Source: Massilia psychrophila (GTDB lineage: Bacteria; Pseudomonadota; Gammaproteobacteria; Burkholderiales; Burkholderiaceae_D). Taken from it: a stretch of 64,000 bases of DNA. Positions 28,507 through 37,292 of this stretch are shown one piece after another. Within the stretch, counting starts at the first letter, position 1, and every line of letters begins with the position of its first letter. A model generated the notes under the pieces. It searched no databases and was not told where the DNA came from. It worked only from the letters and a program-made list of their open reading frames with translations. The position numbers and the translations under genes were made by a program. The DNA is taken from assembly GCF_002760665.1 (NCBI RefSeq), contig NZ_PDOB01000020.1:21703-85702 (forward strand), in the 5' to 3' direction.

Positions 28507-29769
28507 TTAGGTGGCGGTGGTGGTGGTTGGGGACTGCGCTGCTTTCAGGGCAGTGCAAAACTGGACGATGCGCTGCGCCGCTTCGAGGACTTCGTCGACT
28601 TCGGCGACCAGCGCCATGCGCACCCGGTGCTCGCCCGGGTTGATGCCGTGCGCGGTGCGCGCCAGGTAGCTGCCGGGCAGTACCGTGACGTTGTATTGGG
28701 CGTACAGGCGGCGGGCAAATTCGGTGTCCGACAGGCCGCTCCGGCGCACGTCGGCCCACAGGTAGAAGCCGGCGTCGGGCAGCTCGACGTCGAGCACGGT
28801 GCGCAGCAGCGGCGTCACCAGCTGGAATTTTTCCTTGTACTTGGCGCGGTTTTCCTGGACGTGGGCTTCGTCGCCCCAGGCCGCGATCGAGGCCGCCTGC
28901 ACCGGCGGCGACATGGCGCCGCCGCAGTAGGTGCGGTACAGCAGGAATTTGCGGATGATGGCCGGGTCGCCGGCGACGAAGCCCGAGCGCATGCCCGGCA
29001 CGTTCGAGCGCTTCGACAGGCTGGAGAACACCACCAGGTGGGCGTACGGATGGGCGCCGCCGCTACGCCCCAACTGGTGCGCCGCTTCGAGCGCGCCGAG
29101 CGGGGCCGTGCTGCCCTGGTAGATCTCGGAATAGCATTCGTCTGCGGCGATCACGAAACCGTGGCGGTCGGCCAGCGCGAACAAGGCGCGCCAGTCGTCG
29201 ATCGACAAGGTGGCGCCGGTCGGGTTGCCCGGCGAGCAAAGGTAGAGCAGCTGCACGCGCGGCCAGACGTCGTCCGGTACGCTGGCGTAGTCGCAGGCGA
29301 AATTGCGCGCAGGTTCCGAATTGACGAAGTACGGCTCGGCGCCGGCCAGGTAGGCGGCGCCTTCGTAGATCTGGTAAAACGGATTCGGGCACGCCACCAG
29401 CGGCGCTCCGGTCTGCGTCGTCTGCTTTGTCGAATCGATCACGCAATGGGCAATACCGAACAGCGCCTCGCGCGAACCGTTGACCGGCAACACCTGGGTA
29501 GCCGCATCGAGCGGCGGCACGCCGTAGCGGCGCTCGAGCCAGGACGCGATGGCGCCGCGCAACTGGTCGCTGCCGACAGTGCTCGGATAGCTCGCCAGGC
29601 CATGCAGGCCGTGGGCAAGGGCTTTGTGGATGAAGGCCGGGGTCGGATGCTTCGGCTCGCCCATTCCCAGGCTGATGGCGTCATAATCGCGATTCGGGGT
29701 CACGTCGGCGAACAGCTGGCGCAGCTTTTCGAACGGGTAGGGATGCAGTTTCTCGAGATATGGATTCAC
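28507..29769 (-). CDS. dapC: Succinyldiaminopimelate transaminase
   Basis: 420-aa fold-type I PLP aminotransferase. It carries NPYLEKLHPYPFEKLRQL and SLGMGEPKHPTPAF at the start, the PLP lysine in FSSLSKRSNVPGMRSGF and the substrate Arg region EHRVRMALV. Together with dapD and dapE it completes the succinylase branch from tetrahydrodipicolinate to LL-diaminopimelate. The start codon is GTG. A TATAAT on the minus strand at 29808-29813 may be its -10 box. Confidence 0.93.
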   Translation of the reverse strand: MNPYLEKLHPYPFEKLRQLFADVTPNRDYDAISLGMGEPKHPTPAFIHKALAHGLHGLASYPSTVGSDQLRGAIASWLERRYGVPPLDAATQVLPVNGSREALFGIAHCVIDSTKQTTQTGAPLVACPNPFYQIYEGAAYLAGAEPYFVNSEPARNFACDYASVPDDVWPRVQLLYLCSPGNPTGATLSIDDWRALFALADRHGFVIAADECYSEIYQGSTAPLGALEAAHQLGRSGGAHPYAHLVVFSSLSKRSNVPGMRSGFVAGDPAIIRKFLLYRTYCGGAMSPPVQAASIAAWGDEAHVQENRAKYKEKFQLVTPLLRTVLDVELPDAGFYLWADVRRSGLSDTEFARRLYAQYNVTVLPGSYLARTAHGINPGEHRVRMALVAEVDEVLEAAQRIVQFCTALKAAQSPTTTTAT

Positions 29770-29807
29770 GGCGGTACCAGGGTTATCGTGGTGCGAAACA
29801 AACCGCT

Positions 29808-29813
29808 ATTATA
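29808..29813 (-). promoter_or_regulatory. Possible -10 box of the dapC-dapD-pilU operon
   Basis: A perfect TATAAT on the minus strand, 39 bases before the dapC start. No good -35 is visible at the right distance, so an activator may be needed or the match may be chance. Confidence 0.35.
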
Positions 29814-29851
29814 ACGCCGATAAGATTGCCGGGCTGCCGGTCGCGAACCGA

Positions 29852-31180
29852 TCAGCCAGCGCCGCTGCCGGTCGAGCCGACGCGGTTGCGGCCGGCGGCC
29901 TTGGCCGCGTACATCTCGCGGTCGGCGGTTACAAAAAACTGCTCGACGCGGTCGAACTTGGTCGGCACGATGCTGGCCACGCCAATGCTCACGGTGAGCC
30001 ACTCGGACGTCGGCGAACCAGGGTGCGGCAGGTGCAGCGACTCGACCAGCGCACAGATCGACTCGGCCAGCACCAGCGCGGCGTCCTGCGTGGTCTCGGC
30101 GAACAGCAGCACGAACTCTTCGCCGCCGTAGCGCGCCGCCAGGTCGGTGGTGCGCAGCGCGCGCGACTGCAGCGCGGCCGCCACTTTTTGCAGGCACAGG
30201 TCGCCGGCGGCGTGGCCCAGGGCGTCGTTGTACAGCTTGAAATGGTCGACGTCGAGCACGATCAGCGACAGCGGCTGGCCGCTGCGCAGCGCGCGCTGCC
30301 ATTCTTTCTCGAGAAAGTGGTCGAAATGGCGGCGGTTGGCGATCTGGGTCAGCTGGTCGACCATTGCCGCGTGCTGCAGCGCCGTCTCGGAGCGCTTGTG
30401 ATGGGTGATATCGTGCAACAAGCCGATGAACAAGGGCTCGTCGGCGACCATCGGCGACAAGGTCAGGTCCATCGCGCGCAAGGCGCCGTCGCTGTGACGG
30501 ATCAGCACTTCGCGCGCGCCAGCCTGGTGCACCGCCGCCGGATCGGTCGCGCAGGCAGCAAAATAGTCGAGGTATTCCTGCGCCAGCGTGCCGCCCAGCA
30601 GGTCGGACAGCGGCCGGCCGGCCAGTTCGTTTGGCCCGTAGCCGAGGTAGCGCTCGCAGGCCGGATTGCCGTACTGGATGCGCCCGCTTGCCTCGACGAT
30701 TACCAAGCCTTCGTCCATGCCGTGGACGATCCGGCGCAGCCGCTCGGCCTGCTCCTTCTGCGCCTCGCTGGCGCTGCGCATCTGCAGCTGCGCGCGTACC
30801 CTGGCGCACACTTCGGCCATCCGCAGCGGCTTGCTGATGTAGTCGGCGGCGCCGATGTCGAAGCCGGCAACGATGTCCTCGGTCTCCGACCGGGCGCTCA
30901 TGAAAATGACCGGGATGTGCTCGGTGGATAGATGTTCCTTGAGCTTGCGGCAGGTCTCGAAACCGTCGATGCCGGGCATGACGACGTCGAGCAGGATCAG
31001 GTCCGGCCGCACCCGCCGCGCGATCGACAGCGCACGCTCACCGGTGGTGGCGACGAAGGTCTGGTATCCCTGCTGCATCATCATGGTCCGCAACATGCCA
31101 AGGTTGGCAGGCGAGTCGTCGACGATCAGGATCGCGCGATGGCGTGCGGCTGGCGGGACTGTAAAATCTGGCATGTTCAT
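29852..31180 (-). CDS. Response regulator with PAS and GGDEF output
   Basis: About 442 aa. It has a receiver domain (ILIVDDSPANLGML, phospho-Asp in LILLDVVMPGIDGFE, Lys in ADYISKPLRM), then a PAS domain (IVHGMDEGLVIVEASG), then a diguanylate cyclase domain with intact active site RYGGEEFVLLF. Phosphorylation should tune c-di-GMP synthesis. The start is uncertain: ATG at 31180 or 31174, or a GTG at 31258; none has a strong ribosome site. No cognate kinase lies next to it. Confidence 0.88.
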   Translation of the reverse strand: MNMPDFTVPPAARHRAILIVDDSPANLGMLRTMMMQQGYQTFVATTGERALSIARRVRPDLILLDVVMPGIDGFETCRKLKEHLSTEHIPVIFMSARSETEDIVAGFDIGAADYISKPLRMAEVCARVRAQLQMRSASEAQKEQAERLRRIVHGMDEGLVIVEASGRIQYGNPACERYLGYGPNELAGRPLSDLLGGTLAQEYLDYFAACATDPAAVHQAGAREVLIRHSDGALRAMDLTLSPMVADEPLFIGLLHDITHHKRSETALQHAAMVDQLTQIANRRHFDHFLEKEWQRALRSGQPLSLIVLDVDHFKLYNDALGHAAGDLCLQKVAAALQSRALRTTDLAARYGGEEFVLLFAETTQDAALVLAESICALVESLHLPHPGSPTSEWLTVSIGVASIVPTKFDRVEQFFVTADREMYAAKAAGRNRVGSTGSGAG

Positions 31181-31353
31181 GAAGCAAAATAATACGCCTT
31201 CGCGATCTTTGCCGGTAATAAATGTTGCCGTTAGGTCAGTTTTTTGTTGCAACTGCACAACCTGGCGGCGACAGCCATGGTTTGACCAAAGGTCACCGCA
31301 AGTTGTGCGAAGCGCCGCACAAGCAGCGCTTACACCTGTGCTTACACCAATGC

Positions 31354-32559
31354 TTACATCAGTGCGGCGATCAGCTTGCCGAGGATGGCAATGCCTTCGC
31401 GGATGCGCTCGGGCGACACCGTGACGAATGACAGGCGCAAGGTGTTCGTTTCAGCCTCGTTGGCGTAGAACGGCGCACCCGGCACGAAGGCCACGCGCTC
31501 GGCGATTGAATGGTCGAGCAGTTTCATGGTGTCGATGTGCTTGGGCAGCGTGACCCAGATGAACATGCCGCCTTCCGGCTTGGTCCAGCTCACGCCCGCC
31601 GGAAAGCATGCGGCCAACGCGTCAAGCATGGCCTGGCACTGGTTGGCGTACAGCGCGCGGATGGTCGGGATGTGGCGCTCGAGGAAGCCGTCCTTGATCA
31701 CCTCGTGCACCACCATCTGGGTCAGCTGGGCGGTGTGCAGGTCGGCTGCCTGCTTGGCCAGTTCCAGTCGGCGCACCAGAGGCAGCGGCGCGACGACGTA
31801 ACCCAAGCGAATGCCCGGAGTCAGCACCTTGGAAAACGAGCCCATGTAGATGACGCCGCCGGGATTCATGTTCAGCATTTTCGGAAACGGCTCGCCCTTG
31901 TAGCTGAGGGCGCCGTACGGATCGTCTTCGATCAGCGGCAGGTTGTGGCGCGCGCAGGTCTCGACCAGTTCGCGGCGGCGCGGGATCGACAGGCTGCGCC
32001 CGGTCGGATTCTGAAAGTTCGGCAGCGCGTACAGCATGCGCGCACCGATGGCGACCTTCTCGATCGAGCCTGGCACCAGGCCATCGTCGTCGGTTGCGAC
32101 CGAGGCGAATTGTGGCCGGTACACTGAAAACGCCTGCAAGGCGCCGAGGTAGCTCGGGGTCTCGACAAGCACGCGGCTGCCTTCGTCGATCAGTACCTTG
32201 CCGATCAGGTCGAGCGCCTGCTGCGAGCCGGACGTCATCAAGACCTGTTCGGGCGCAATTGTGCAGCCAGCCGTGGACAGGGAATTGGCAATCCATTCGC
32301 GCAGCGGCGGAAAGCCGTCGGTCGGGCCGTACTGCAGCGCCACCTTGCCGCTGTTGGTCAGCACGGTGTCGAACGCCGCCTTCATTTGCTCGACCGGGAA
32401 GGTGTCGGGCGAAGGCAGGCCGCCGGCGAACGAGATGATCTCCGGGCGCTGGGTAATCTTCAGGATCTCGCGGATGAACGAGGATTGCATTTGCGCGGCG
32501 CGCTGCGAGAAGCGCCAGGTGATCGGGACAGCGTTTTCAATTTCCATATCGAGTTTCAT
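31354..32559 (-). CDS. PLP-dependent aminotransferase (LysN/2-aminoadipate type)
   Basis: 401-aa fold-type I aminotransferase of the subgroup related to MocR regulators but without an N-terminal helix-turn-helix. It starts directly with REILKITQRPEIISFAGGLPSP. The PLP lysine is in YMGSFSKVLTPGIRLGY and the carboxylate-binding Arg in TNTLRLSFV. Likely substrates are aromatic, branched or 2-aminoadipate-type amino acids. The ATG at 32559 is preceded by GAGA; a second ATG at 32547 is possible. Confidence 0.85.
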   Translation of the reverse strand: MKLDMEIENAVPITWRFSQRAAQMQSSFIREILKITQRPEIISFAGGLPSPDTFPVEQMKAAFDTVLTNSGKVALQYGPTDGFPPLREWIANSLSTAGCTIAPEQVLMTSGSQQALDLIGKVLIDEGSRVLVETPSYLGALQAFSVYRPQFASVATDDDGLVPGSIEKVAIGARMLYALPNFQNPTGRSLSIPRRRELVETCARHNLPLIEDDPYGALSYKGEPFPKMLNMNPGGVIYMGSFSKVLTPGIRLGYVVAPLPLVRRLELAKQAADLHTAQLTQMVVHEVIKDGFLERHIPTIRALYANQCQAMLDALAACFPAGVSWTKPEGGMFIWVTLPKHIDTMKLLDHSIAERVAFVPGAPFYANEAETNTLRLSFVTVSPERIREGIAILGKLIAALM

Positions 32560-32682
32560 GCGGGTCTCACAGAGGGATGGGGCCGCTTGTGTGCTGGGCC
32601 ATTTTACAATACGCCGGATAGGCGGCTTCTTCAATGGACGACGCCGGGTAAGCGTTGTCCGGATACGGCTGACTTCAAAAGA

Positions 32683-33144
32683 TCAAGCGACTTCGACGAT
32701 CATCTCGATTTCGACGCAGGCGCCGCGCGGGATCTGCGCCACGCCGAAGGCGGACCTGGCGTGCTTGCCGGCGTCGCCAAACAGTTCGCCGAGCAATTCG
32801 GAGGCGCCATTGGTGACCAAGTGCTGCTCGGTAAAATCGGCCGTCGAATTAACCAGGCTCATCAGCTTGACGATGCGCTTGACGCGGGTCAGGTCGCCGC
32901 CGCAGGCTTCCTGCAGGGTGCCGACGAGGTCGATGGCGATCGCGCGCGCCGCCTGTTGACCTTGTTCGGTCGTCACATTCTTGCCCAGCTGGCCGGCGTT
33001 CGGCGTGCCGTCGGCATGTTTGGCGATGTGGCCCGAAATGAAAACCAGGTTACCGGTTTGGACGTACATCACATATGCCGCAGCCGGCGTGGCCGGCGCC
33101 GACAGGGTGATGTTGAGATCGTTGAGTTTTTGATAAATTGACAT
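32683..33144 (-). CDS. RidA-family domain, possible separate product
   Basis: Alternative 153-aa product starting at the internal ATG at 33144 (MSIYQKLNDLNITL), which matches the usual start of stand-alone RidA proteins of this subgroup. Only a weak GGA lies 8 bases upstream. If used, the transporter would still read through into RidA since no stop intervenes. Enamine/imine deaminase activity is inferred from family; the active-site Arg and the VEIEMI segment are present. Confidence 0.45.
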   Translation of the reverse strand: MSIYQKLNDLNITLSAPATPAAAYVMYVQTGNLVFISGHIAKHADGTPNAGQLGKNVTTEQGQQAARAIAIDLVGTLQEACGGDLTRVKRIVKLMSLVNSTADFTEQHLVTNGASELLGELFGDAGKHARSAFGVAQIPRGACVEIEMIVEVA

Positions 33145-34170
33145 GGACGATTCCAGTTGGCGTGGATAAAACTCGTATTGTACGTCCAGCCCGCCAGCCT
33201 GCCCACCATGCGCCGGGGCCAGGTCGGCCATTCGGACCAGCGCTACGCGGCGCACCTGCATCTTGCGCCCGAGGGCAACCAGCGCGATCACGGCCAGCGC
33301 AAAGACGAAATTCGACAGCACCAAGGGTTCGCCCAGCAAGGCTGCCGCGCCCAGCAGCGTCAGGAACGGCTGGATCAACTGCACCTGGCCGACCCGCGCG
33401 ATGCCGCCCAGCGCCATGCCGCGGTACCAGAAGACGAAGCCGATGAACATTGAAAATACGGCGACGTAGGCAAACCCGAGCCAGGCGCGGATGCCCGCGC
33501 CAGCGATGGCGCCCGGCCACGGCCACGACAGCCATAGCACCAGCGGCAACAGCAGCGGCGCCGACAGCACCAGCGCCCAGCTGATCACCTGCGGCCCACC
33601 CATCGTCCGCGCCAGGTGCCCGCCCTCGGCGTACCCAAGGGCGCCGAGCACGACGGCGCCCAGCATCAGCAGGTCGGCCGGATGCAGGTTGCCGCCGCTC
33701 TGGCGCAGCGCGAAGCCGATCACGATGCTTGAGCCAAGCAGGGCCGTGACCCAGAATCGGGCGGACGGTTTTTCAACGCCGCGCAGCGCGGAAAACACGG
33801 CAGTCGCCAGCGGCAGGATGCCCACCAGCACCGCGCCGTGGGAGGCGGGCAGGGTGCGCAAGGCAATCGACGTCAGCCACGGGAAGCCGATCACGCAGCC
33901 GAGCGATACCAGCGCCAGCGGCAGCAACGCCGACCTCGGCGGCCAAGCGGCGCGGTGGAAGCGGAGCCAGATGGCGCCGAGCACGGCGGCGACCAGTGCA
34001 CGCGCCAGCGCGACGAACGCGGGATCGAGCTCGGCCACCGCCATGCGCGTAAAAGGCAGGGTCAGGCTGAACATGGCAACACCCACTAGGCCAAGCAGCA
34101 TGCCGGCCGTCTCATCGGACAAGACTGGCTTGCCTGAAATGGCGGCGCCTGGCGCGGGAGTGTGCTTCAT
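32683..34170 (-). CDS. EamA-type transporter fused in frame to a RidA domain
   Basis: A single 495-aa frame. Residues 1-305 are a drug/metabolite exporter with about ten membrane helices in two EamA halves (MLLGLVGVAMFSLTLPFTR onward). A 35-residue linker follows. Residues 343-495 are a complete RidA-type domain (NLVFISGHIAKH, GKHARSAFGVAQIPRGACVEIE), with the conserved Arg kept. RidA proteins deaminate reactive enamines/imines made by PLP enzymes. No stop codon separates the parts, so the protein is fused unless RidA is also made separately from an internal start. Confidence 0.8.
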   Translation of the reverse strand: MKHTPAPGAAISGKPVLSDETAGMLLGLVGVAMFSLTLPFTRMAVAELDPAFVALARALVAAVLGAIWLRFHRAAWPPRSALLPLALVSLGCVIGFPWLTSIALRTLPASHGAVLVGILPLATAVFSALRGVEKPSARFWVTALLGSSIVIGFALRQSGGNLHPADLLMLGAVVLGALGYAEGGHLARTMGGPQVISWALVLSAPLLLPLVLWLSWPWPGAIAGAGIRAWLGFAYVAVFSMFIGFVFWYRGMALGGIARVGQVQLIQPFLTLLGAAALLGEPLVLSNFVFALAVIALVALGRKMQVRRVALVRMADLAPAHGGQAGGLDVQYEFYPRQLESSMSIYQKLNDLNITLSAPATPAAAYVMYVQTGNLVFISGHIAKHADGTPNAGQLGKNVTTEQGQQAARAIAIDLVGTLQEACGGDLTRVKRIVKLMSLVNSTADFTEQHLVTNGASELLGELFGDAGKHARSAFGVAQIPRGACVEIEMIVEVA

Positions 34171-34206
34171 GCCGGCTTTCGAGGTGGTCGCGGGATTGCG
34201 GATAGG

Positions 34207-34246
34207 TTTATACTAGACTAAAAAACAAGTACAGTGCCTGTACAGT
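34207..34246 (-). promoter_or_regulatory. Promoter and MocR-type operator of the EamA-RidA gene
   Basis: Upstream of the transporter start are GTACAGT direct repeats (34229-34235, 34240-34246) exactly 11 bases apart. They overlap the inverted repeat GTACAG-N3-CTGTAC (34229-34243). On the minus strand a TAGTATAAA at 34207-34215 may be the -10. Mixed direct/inverted half sites one turn apart are typical of MocR/GntR-type operators. The repeats are seen; the regulator is inferred. Confidence 0.45.
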
Positions 34247-34259
34247 TGTTGATATAATT

Positions 34260-34489
34260 TTAGATACTGTTACGGTAAAACGACCAGTACAAAAGCACCC
34301 ATCGCGCAGTTGCGGTCGCGTGGCACCGGCAAAACCCTGATCGACCAGATCGCGCGCACCGTCGCCGTCGGCAGCCTGTTTTCGCCCAGCCAGCTAGCGC
34401 CGACCCGCATGCGGCGGAACGTGGCGGCGATGCAAGATCCCCATATCTGGCAATTCCCCGAACGGGAAATGGCACGCTCCAGCCCTTGA
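34260..34489 (+). other. Gene-free stretch, possible remnant of a GntR/MocR regulator
   Basis: A plus-strand frame without a good start reads GKTLIDQIARTVAVGSLFSP, then SQLAPTRMRR, and ends at a TGA at 34487-34489. The pattern vaguely recalls the N-terminal winged helix of MocR/GntR proteins, whose genes normally sit divergent to EamA transporters. It is far too short to be functional. It may be a relic; it may equally be chance. Confidence 0.25.
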
Positions 34490-34512
34490 AATTTCTTTTT
34501 TAATCCCAACAT
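34485..34512 (+). promoter_or_regulatory. Sigma32-like heat-shock promoter of htpG
   Basis: CTTGAAA at 34485-34491 is a perfect sigma32 -35. It is followed after 13 bases by CCCAACAT (34505-34512), close to the -10 consensus CCCCATNT. It lies about 40 bases before the htpG start. The element and spacing are seen; use by sigma32 is inferred from the family. Confidence 0.7.
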
Positions 34513-34551
34513 CGCAACCACACCCCAACCTGTCCTACAAGAGGAAAACAA

Positions 34552-36471
34552 ATGGCCGTCGCCGAAAAAGAAACCCTTGGCTTTCAAGCTGAAGTAAAAC
34601 AGCTGTTGCAACTGATGATCCATTCGCTGTATTCGAACAAGGAGATTTTCCTGCGCGAGCTGATCTCGAACGCGTCCGACGCCGCCGACAAGTTGCGCTT
34701 CGAGGCCATCAATAACGATGCGCTGTACGGCAACGATCACGAACTGAAAATCATCGTCTCGTTCGACAAGGACGCCAGGACCATCACCATTTCGGACAAT
34801 GGCATCGGCATGAGCCGCGATGACGTCATCTCGCACCTCGGCACCATCGCCAAGTCTGGCACCAAGGAGTTCTTCGGCAAGCTGTCCGGCGACCAGCAGG
34901 CCGACGCGGCCCTGATCGGCCAGTTCGGCGTCGGTTTCTATTCGGGCTTCATCATCGCCGACAAGATCGTCGTCAACACCCGCCGCGCCGGCCAGTTCGC
35001 CTCCGAAGGCGTGCGCTGGGAGTCGGCGGGCGAGGGCGACTACAGCGTCGAGTCGGTCGAGAAGGTCTCGCGCGGCACCGACGTCATCTTGCACCTGCGC
35101 GCCGGTGAAGAAGAGCTGCTCTCGAGCTGGAAGCTCAAATCGATCATCCGCAAGTATTCCGATCACATCTCGCTGCCGATCATGATGCAGAAGGACGAGT
35201 GGGACGCCGAGAAGAACCAGTCGGTGCTGAAGGACGAATTCGACACCGTCAACCAGGCCAGCGCGCTGTGGGCCCGCAACCGCTCCGAAGTGACGCCGGA
35301 GCAATACGACGAATTTTACAAGCATGTCTCGCACGACTTCCAGGCGCCGCTGGCGTACACCCACAACCGGGTCGAGGGCCGCAGCGAATATACCCAGCTG
35401 TTGTACGTGCCGGCCCACGCGCCGTTCGACCTGTGGGACCGCAACAAGCGCGGCGGCATCAAGCTGTACGTCAAGCGCGTCTTCATCATGGACGACGCCG
35501 AGCAGCTGATGCCGGCCTACCTGCGCTTCATTAAAGGGGTGATCGATTCGAACGATCTGCCGCTGAACGTCTCGCGCGAAATTTTGCAGGAGTCGCGCGA
35601 CGTCAAGGTGATCCGCGAAGGCTCTACCAAGCGTGTGCTGGGCATGCTGGAAGAACTGGCCAACGCCGACGAGCAGGAAAAAAAGGACAAGTACGCCACT
35701 TTCTGGACCGAGTTCGGCCAGGTGCTCAAGGAAGGCGTTGGCGAAGACGCCATCAACAAGGACCGTATCGCCAAGCTGCTGCGCTTCGCTTCGACGACGA
35801 ACGAGAACGCCGATCAGAACACGGCGCTGGCCGATTACCTTGGCCGCATGAAGGAAGGCCAGGAGAAAATCTACTACGTCGCCGGCGACAGCTACACCGC
35901 GGCGAAGAACAGCCCGCACCTCGAGATCTTCCGTAAAAAAGGCGTCGAAGTGCTGTTGATGACGGACCGCGTCGACGAGTGGATGCTGTCGTTCCTGAAC
36001 GACTTCGAAGGCAAGGAGCTGGTGTCGGTGGCGAAGGGCGGGCTCGACCTCGGTGCGCTGGAAGACGAAGCGGAAAAGAAAGAGCACGAGGAAACCGAGA
36101 CCTCGTACAAGGACCTGGTCGAGAAGATGAAGGCGGCGCTGGACGAGAAGGCAAAAGACGTGCGCGTCACGTTCCGCCTGACCGATTCGCCAGCCTGCCT
36201 GGTGGCCGACGAGAACGAGTTGTCGGGCAACCTGCTGCGCATGCTCAAGGCCGCCGGCCAGAACGCGCCGGAATCGAAGCCCATTCTCGAGATCAACCCG
36301 AACCACCCGCTGGTGACGCGCCTGAAGTACGAGGACGCAGCCGGGGCGCGCTTCGGCGACTGGGCGCACATCCTGTTTGACCAGGCGCTGCTGGCCGAAG
36401 GCGGTTCGCTGGCCGACCCGGCCAGTTTCGTCAAACGCTTGAATGAGATGCTGCTGGCAAACGTGAAGTAA
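34552..36471 (+). CDS. htpG: Chaperone protein HtpG (Hsp90)
   Basis: 639-aa ATP-dependent chaperone working with DnaK to remodel clients. The N-terminal GHKL ATPase is clear ([43 protein letters not shown]), followed by the middle domain ([20 protein letters not shown]) and C-terminal dimerisation domain. Length is standard. AGAGGAAAA precedes the ATG, a heat-shock-type promoter lies upstream, and a strong terminator follows. Confidence 0.97.
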   Translation: MAVAEKETLGFQAEVKQLLQLMIHSLYSNKEIFLRELISNASDAADKLRFEAINNDALYGNDHELKIIVSFDKDARTITISDNGIGMSRDDVISHLGTIAKSGTKEFFGKLSGDQQADAALIGQFGVGFYSGFIIADKIVVNTRRAGQFASEGVRWESAGEGDYSVESVEKVSRGTDVILHLRAGEEELLSSWKLKSIIRKYSDHISLPIMMQKDEWDAEKNQSVLKDEFDTVNQASALWARNRSEVTPEQYDEFYKHVSHDFQAPLAYTHNRVEGRSEYTQLLYVPAHAPFDLWDRNKRGGIKLYVKRVFIMDDAEQLMPAYLRFIKGVIDSNDLPLNVSREILQESRDVKVIREGSTKRVLGMLEELANADEQEKKDKYATFWTEFGQVLKEGVGEDAINKDRIAKLLRFASTTNENADQNTALADYLGRMKEGQEKIYYVAGDSYTAAKNSPHLEIFRKKGVEVLLMTDRVDEWMLSFLNDFEGKELVSVAKGGLDLGALEDEAEKKEHEETETSYKDLVEKMKAALDEKAKDVRVTFRLTDSPACLVADENELSGNLLRMLKAAGQNAPESKPILEINPNHPLVTRLKYEDAAGARFGDWAHILFDQALLAEGGSLADPASFVKRLNEMLLANVK

Positions 36472-36500
36472 GCGCTGCAACCATCAGCGATGCGTATGAA

Positions 36501-36530
36501 AAAGGCAGAGAAATTCTCTGCCTTTTTTTT
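36501..36530 (+). terminator. Intrinsic terminator after htpG
   Basis: AAAGGCAGAG / CTCTGCCTTT stem with a 5-base AAATT loop, running into a stretch of eight Ts. It starts 30 bases after the htpG stop. It is the clearest intrinsic terminator in the window. Confidence 0.9.
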
Positions 36531-36628
36531 AACTTGCCGATGCTCGAAGTCGGTTTTGTCCGTCAGCTTCAACACTGTCATCCATCGGCTTGTAATGTAG
36601 CGATTGAAGCCGTGCGGAACGCGCGCAG

Positions 36629-36657
36629 ATGGGGTCCCCGCGTTCGCAAGGACGACG
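36629..36657. repeat. Third copy of the dispersed palindromic repeat
   Basis: ggggtccccgcgttcgcaag at 36631-36650, followed by gacgacg, is the reverse complement type of the repeat beginning at 2784. It lies in the gap between htpG and the alpha/beta hydrolase gene. Confidence 0.55.
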
Positions 36658-36693
36658 TCCTCGATGTCGAGGGGCTGCCACGCACGGTGTGCT

Positions 36694-37242
36694 CTACTTC
36701 AAAATCTCCCCGCAAAACTCAAGCAGCATCTTCTCGCCCTCGGCCCACTTGCCATACCCGCTGTCGCCGTTGATATGACCCGCTTCGCCGATCTCGACGA
36801 GCCTGCTGCCCCACGCCGCGGCAAACGCGCGCGCGCGCGCGATCGACACATACTCGTCGTTGGAACTGGCGATCACGATGCTAGGGAACGGCAGTTTCTG
36901 CATCGGCATCGGCGCGAAGCCGACGGCGTCTTGCGGGTACGACGGCGCCTCGACATCGCTCGGCGCCACCAGGAAGGCGCCCTGGATCGCAAGCGCCGAG
37001 CCGGATGCGGCCCAGTGCGCCACTAGCGGGCAGGCCAGGCTGTGCGCCACCAAGATAGGCGGGCCGGCCTCGCTGGCGGCGATGGCCGCGTCGAGCTCGG
37101 CCACCCATTCGTGGCAATCAGGATTATTCCAGTCGCGATGAGGCGCGCGCTGCCAGCCGGGATGCTTGTGCTGCCATAGCGTCTGCCAGTGCTGCGGGCC
37201 TGAATTCCACAGGCCGGCCAAAATAAGGACGTCGCATTTCAT
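36694..37242 (-). CDS. RBBP9/YdeN-type alpha/beta hydrolase
   Basis: 182-aa serine hydrolase. The nucleophile elbow is VAHSLAC (Ser within G/A-H-S-L), the oxyanion region is LAGLWNSGPQHWQ, and the C-terminal His is in EAGHINGDSG with an Asp in SSNDEYVS. The substrate is unknown. It lies 50 bases downstream of kynA on the same strand. Since kynB is absent here and some kynurenine formamidases are alpha/beta hydrolases, a role in that step is worth testing. The ATG at 37242 has GGAG 5 bases upstream. Confidence 0.82.
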   Translation of the reverse strand: MKCDVLILAGLWNSGPQHWQTLWQHKHPGWQRAPHRDWNNPDCHEWVAELDAAIAASEAGPPILVAHSLACPLVAHWAASGSALAIQGAFLVAPSDVEAPSYPQDAVGFAPMPMQKLPFPSIVIASSNDEYVSIARARAFAAAWGSRLVEIGEAGHINGDSGYGKWAEGEKMLLEFCGEILK

Positions 37243-37292
37243 GGTAGCTCCATATGGTGATTGGCTCATTGCGACGATTGTACGTCGCTTTT

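Noticed and set aside
28015..29814. 599-aa open frame on the plus strand
   Set aside because: Antisense to dapD and dapC and compositionally a shadow.
34270..36480. 736-aa open frame on the minus strand
   Set aside because: Antisense to htpG with shadow-type composition and no recognisable motif.
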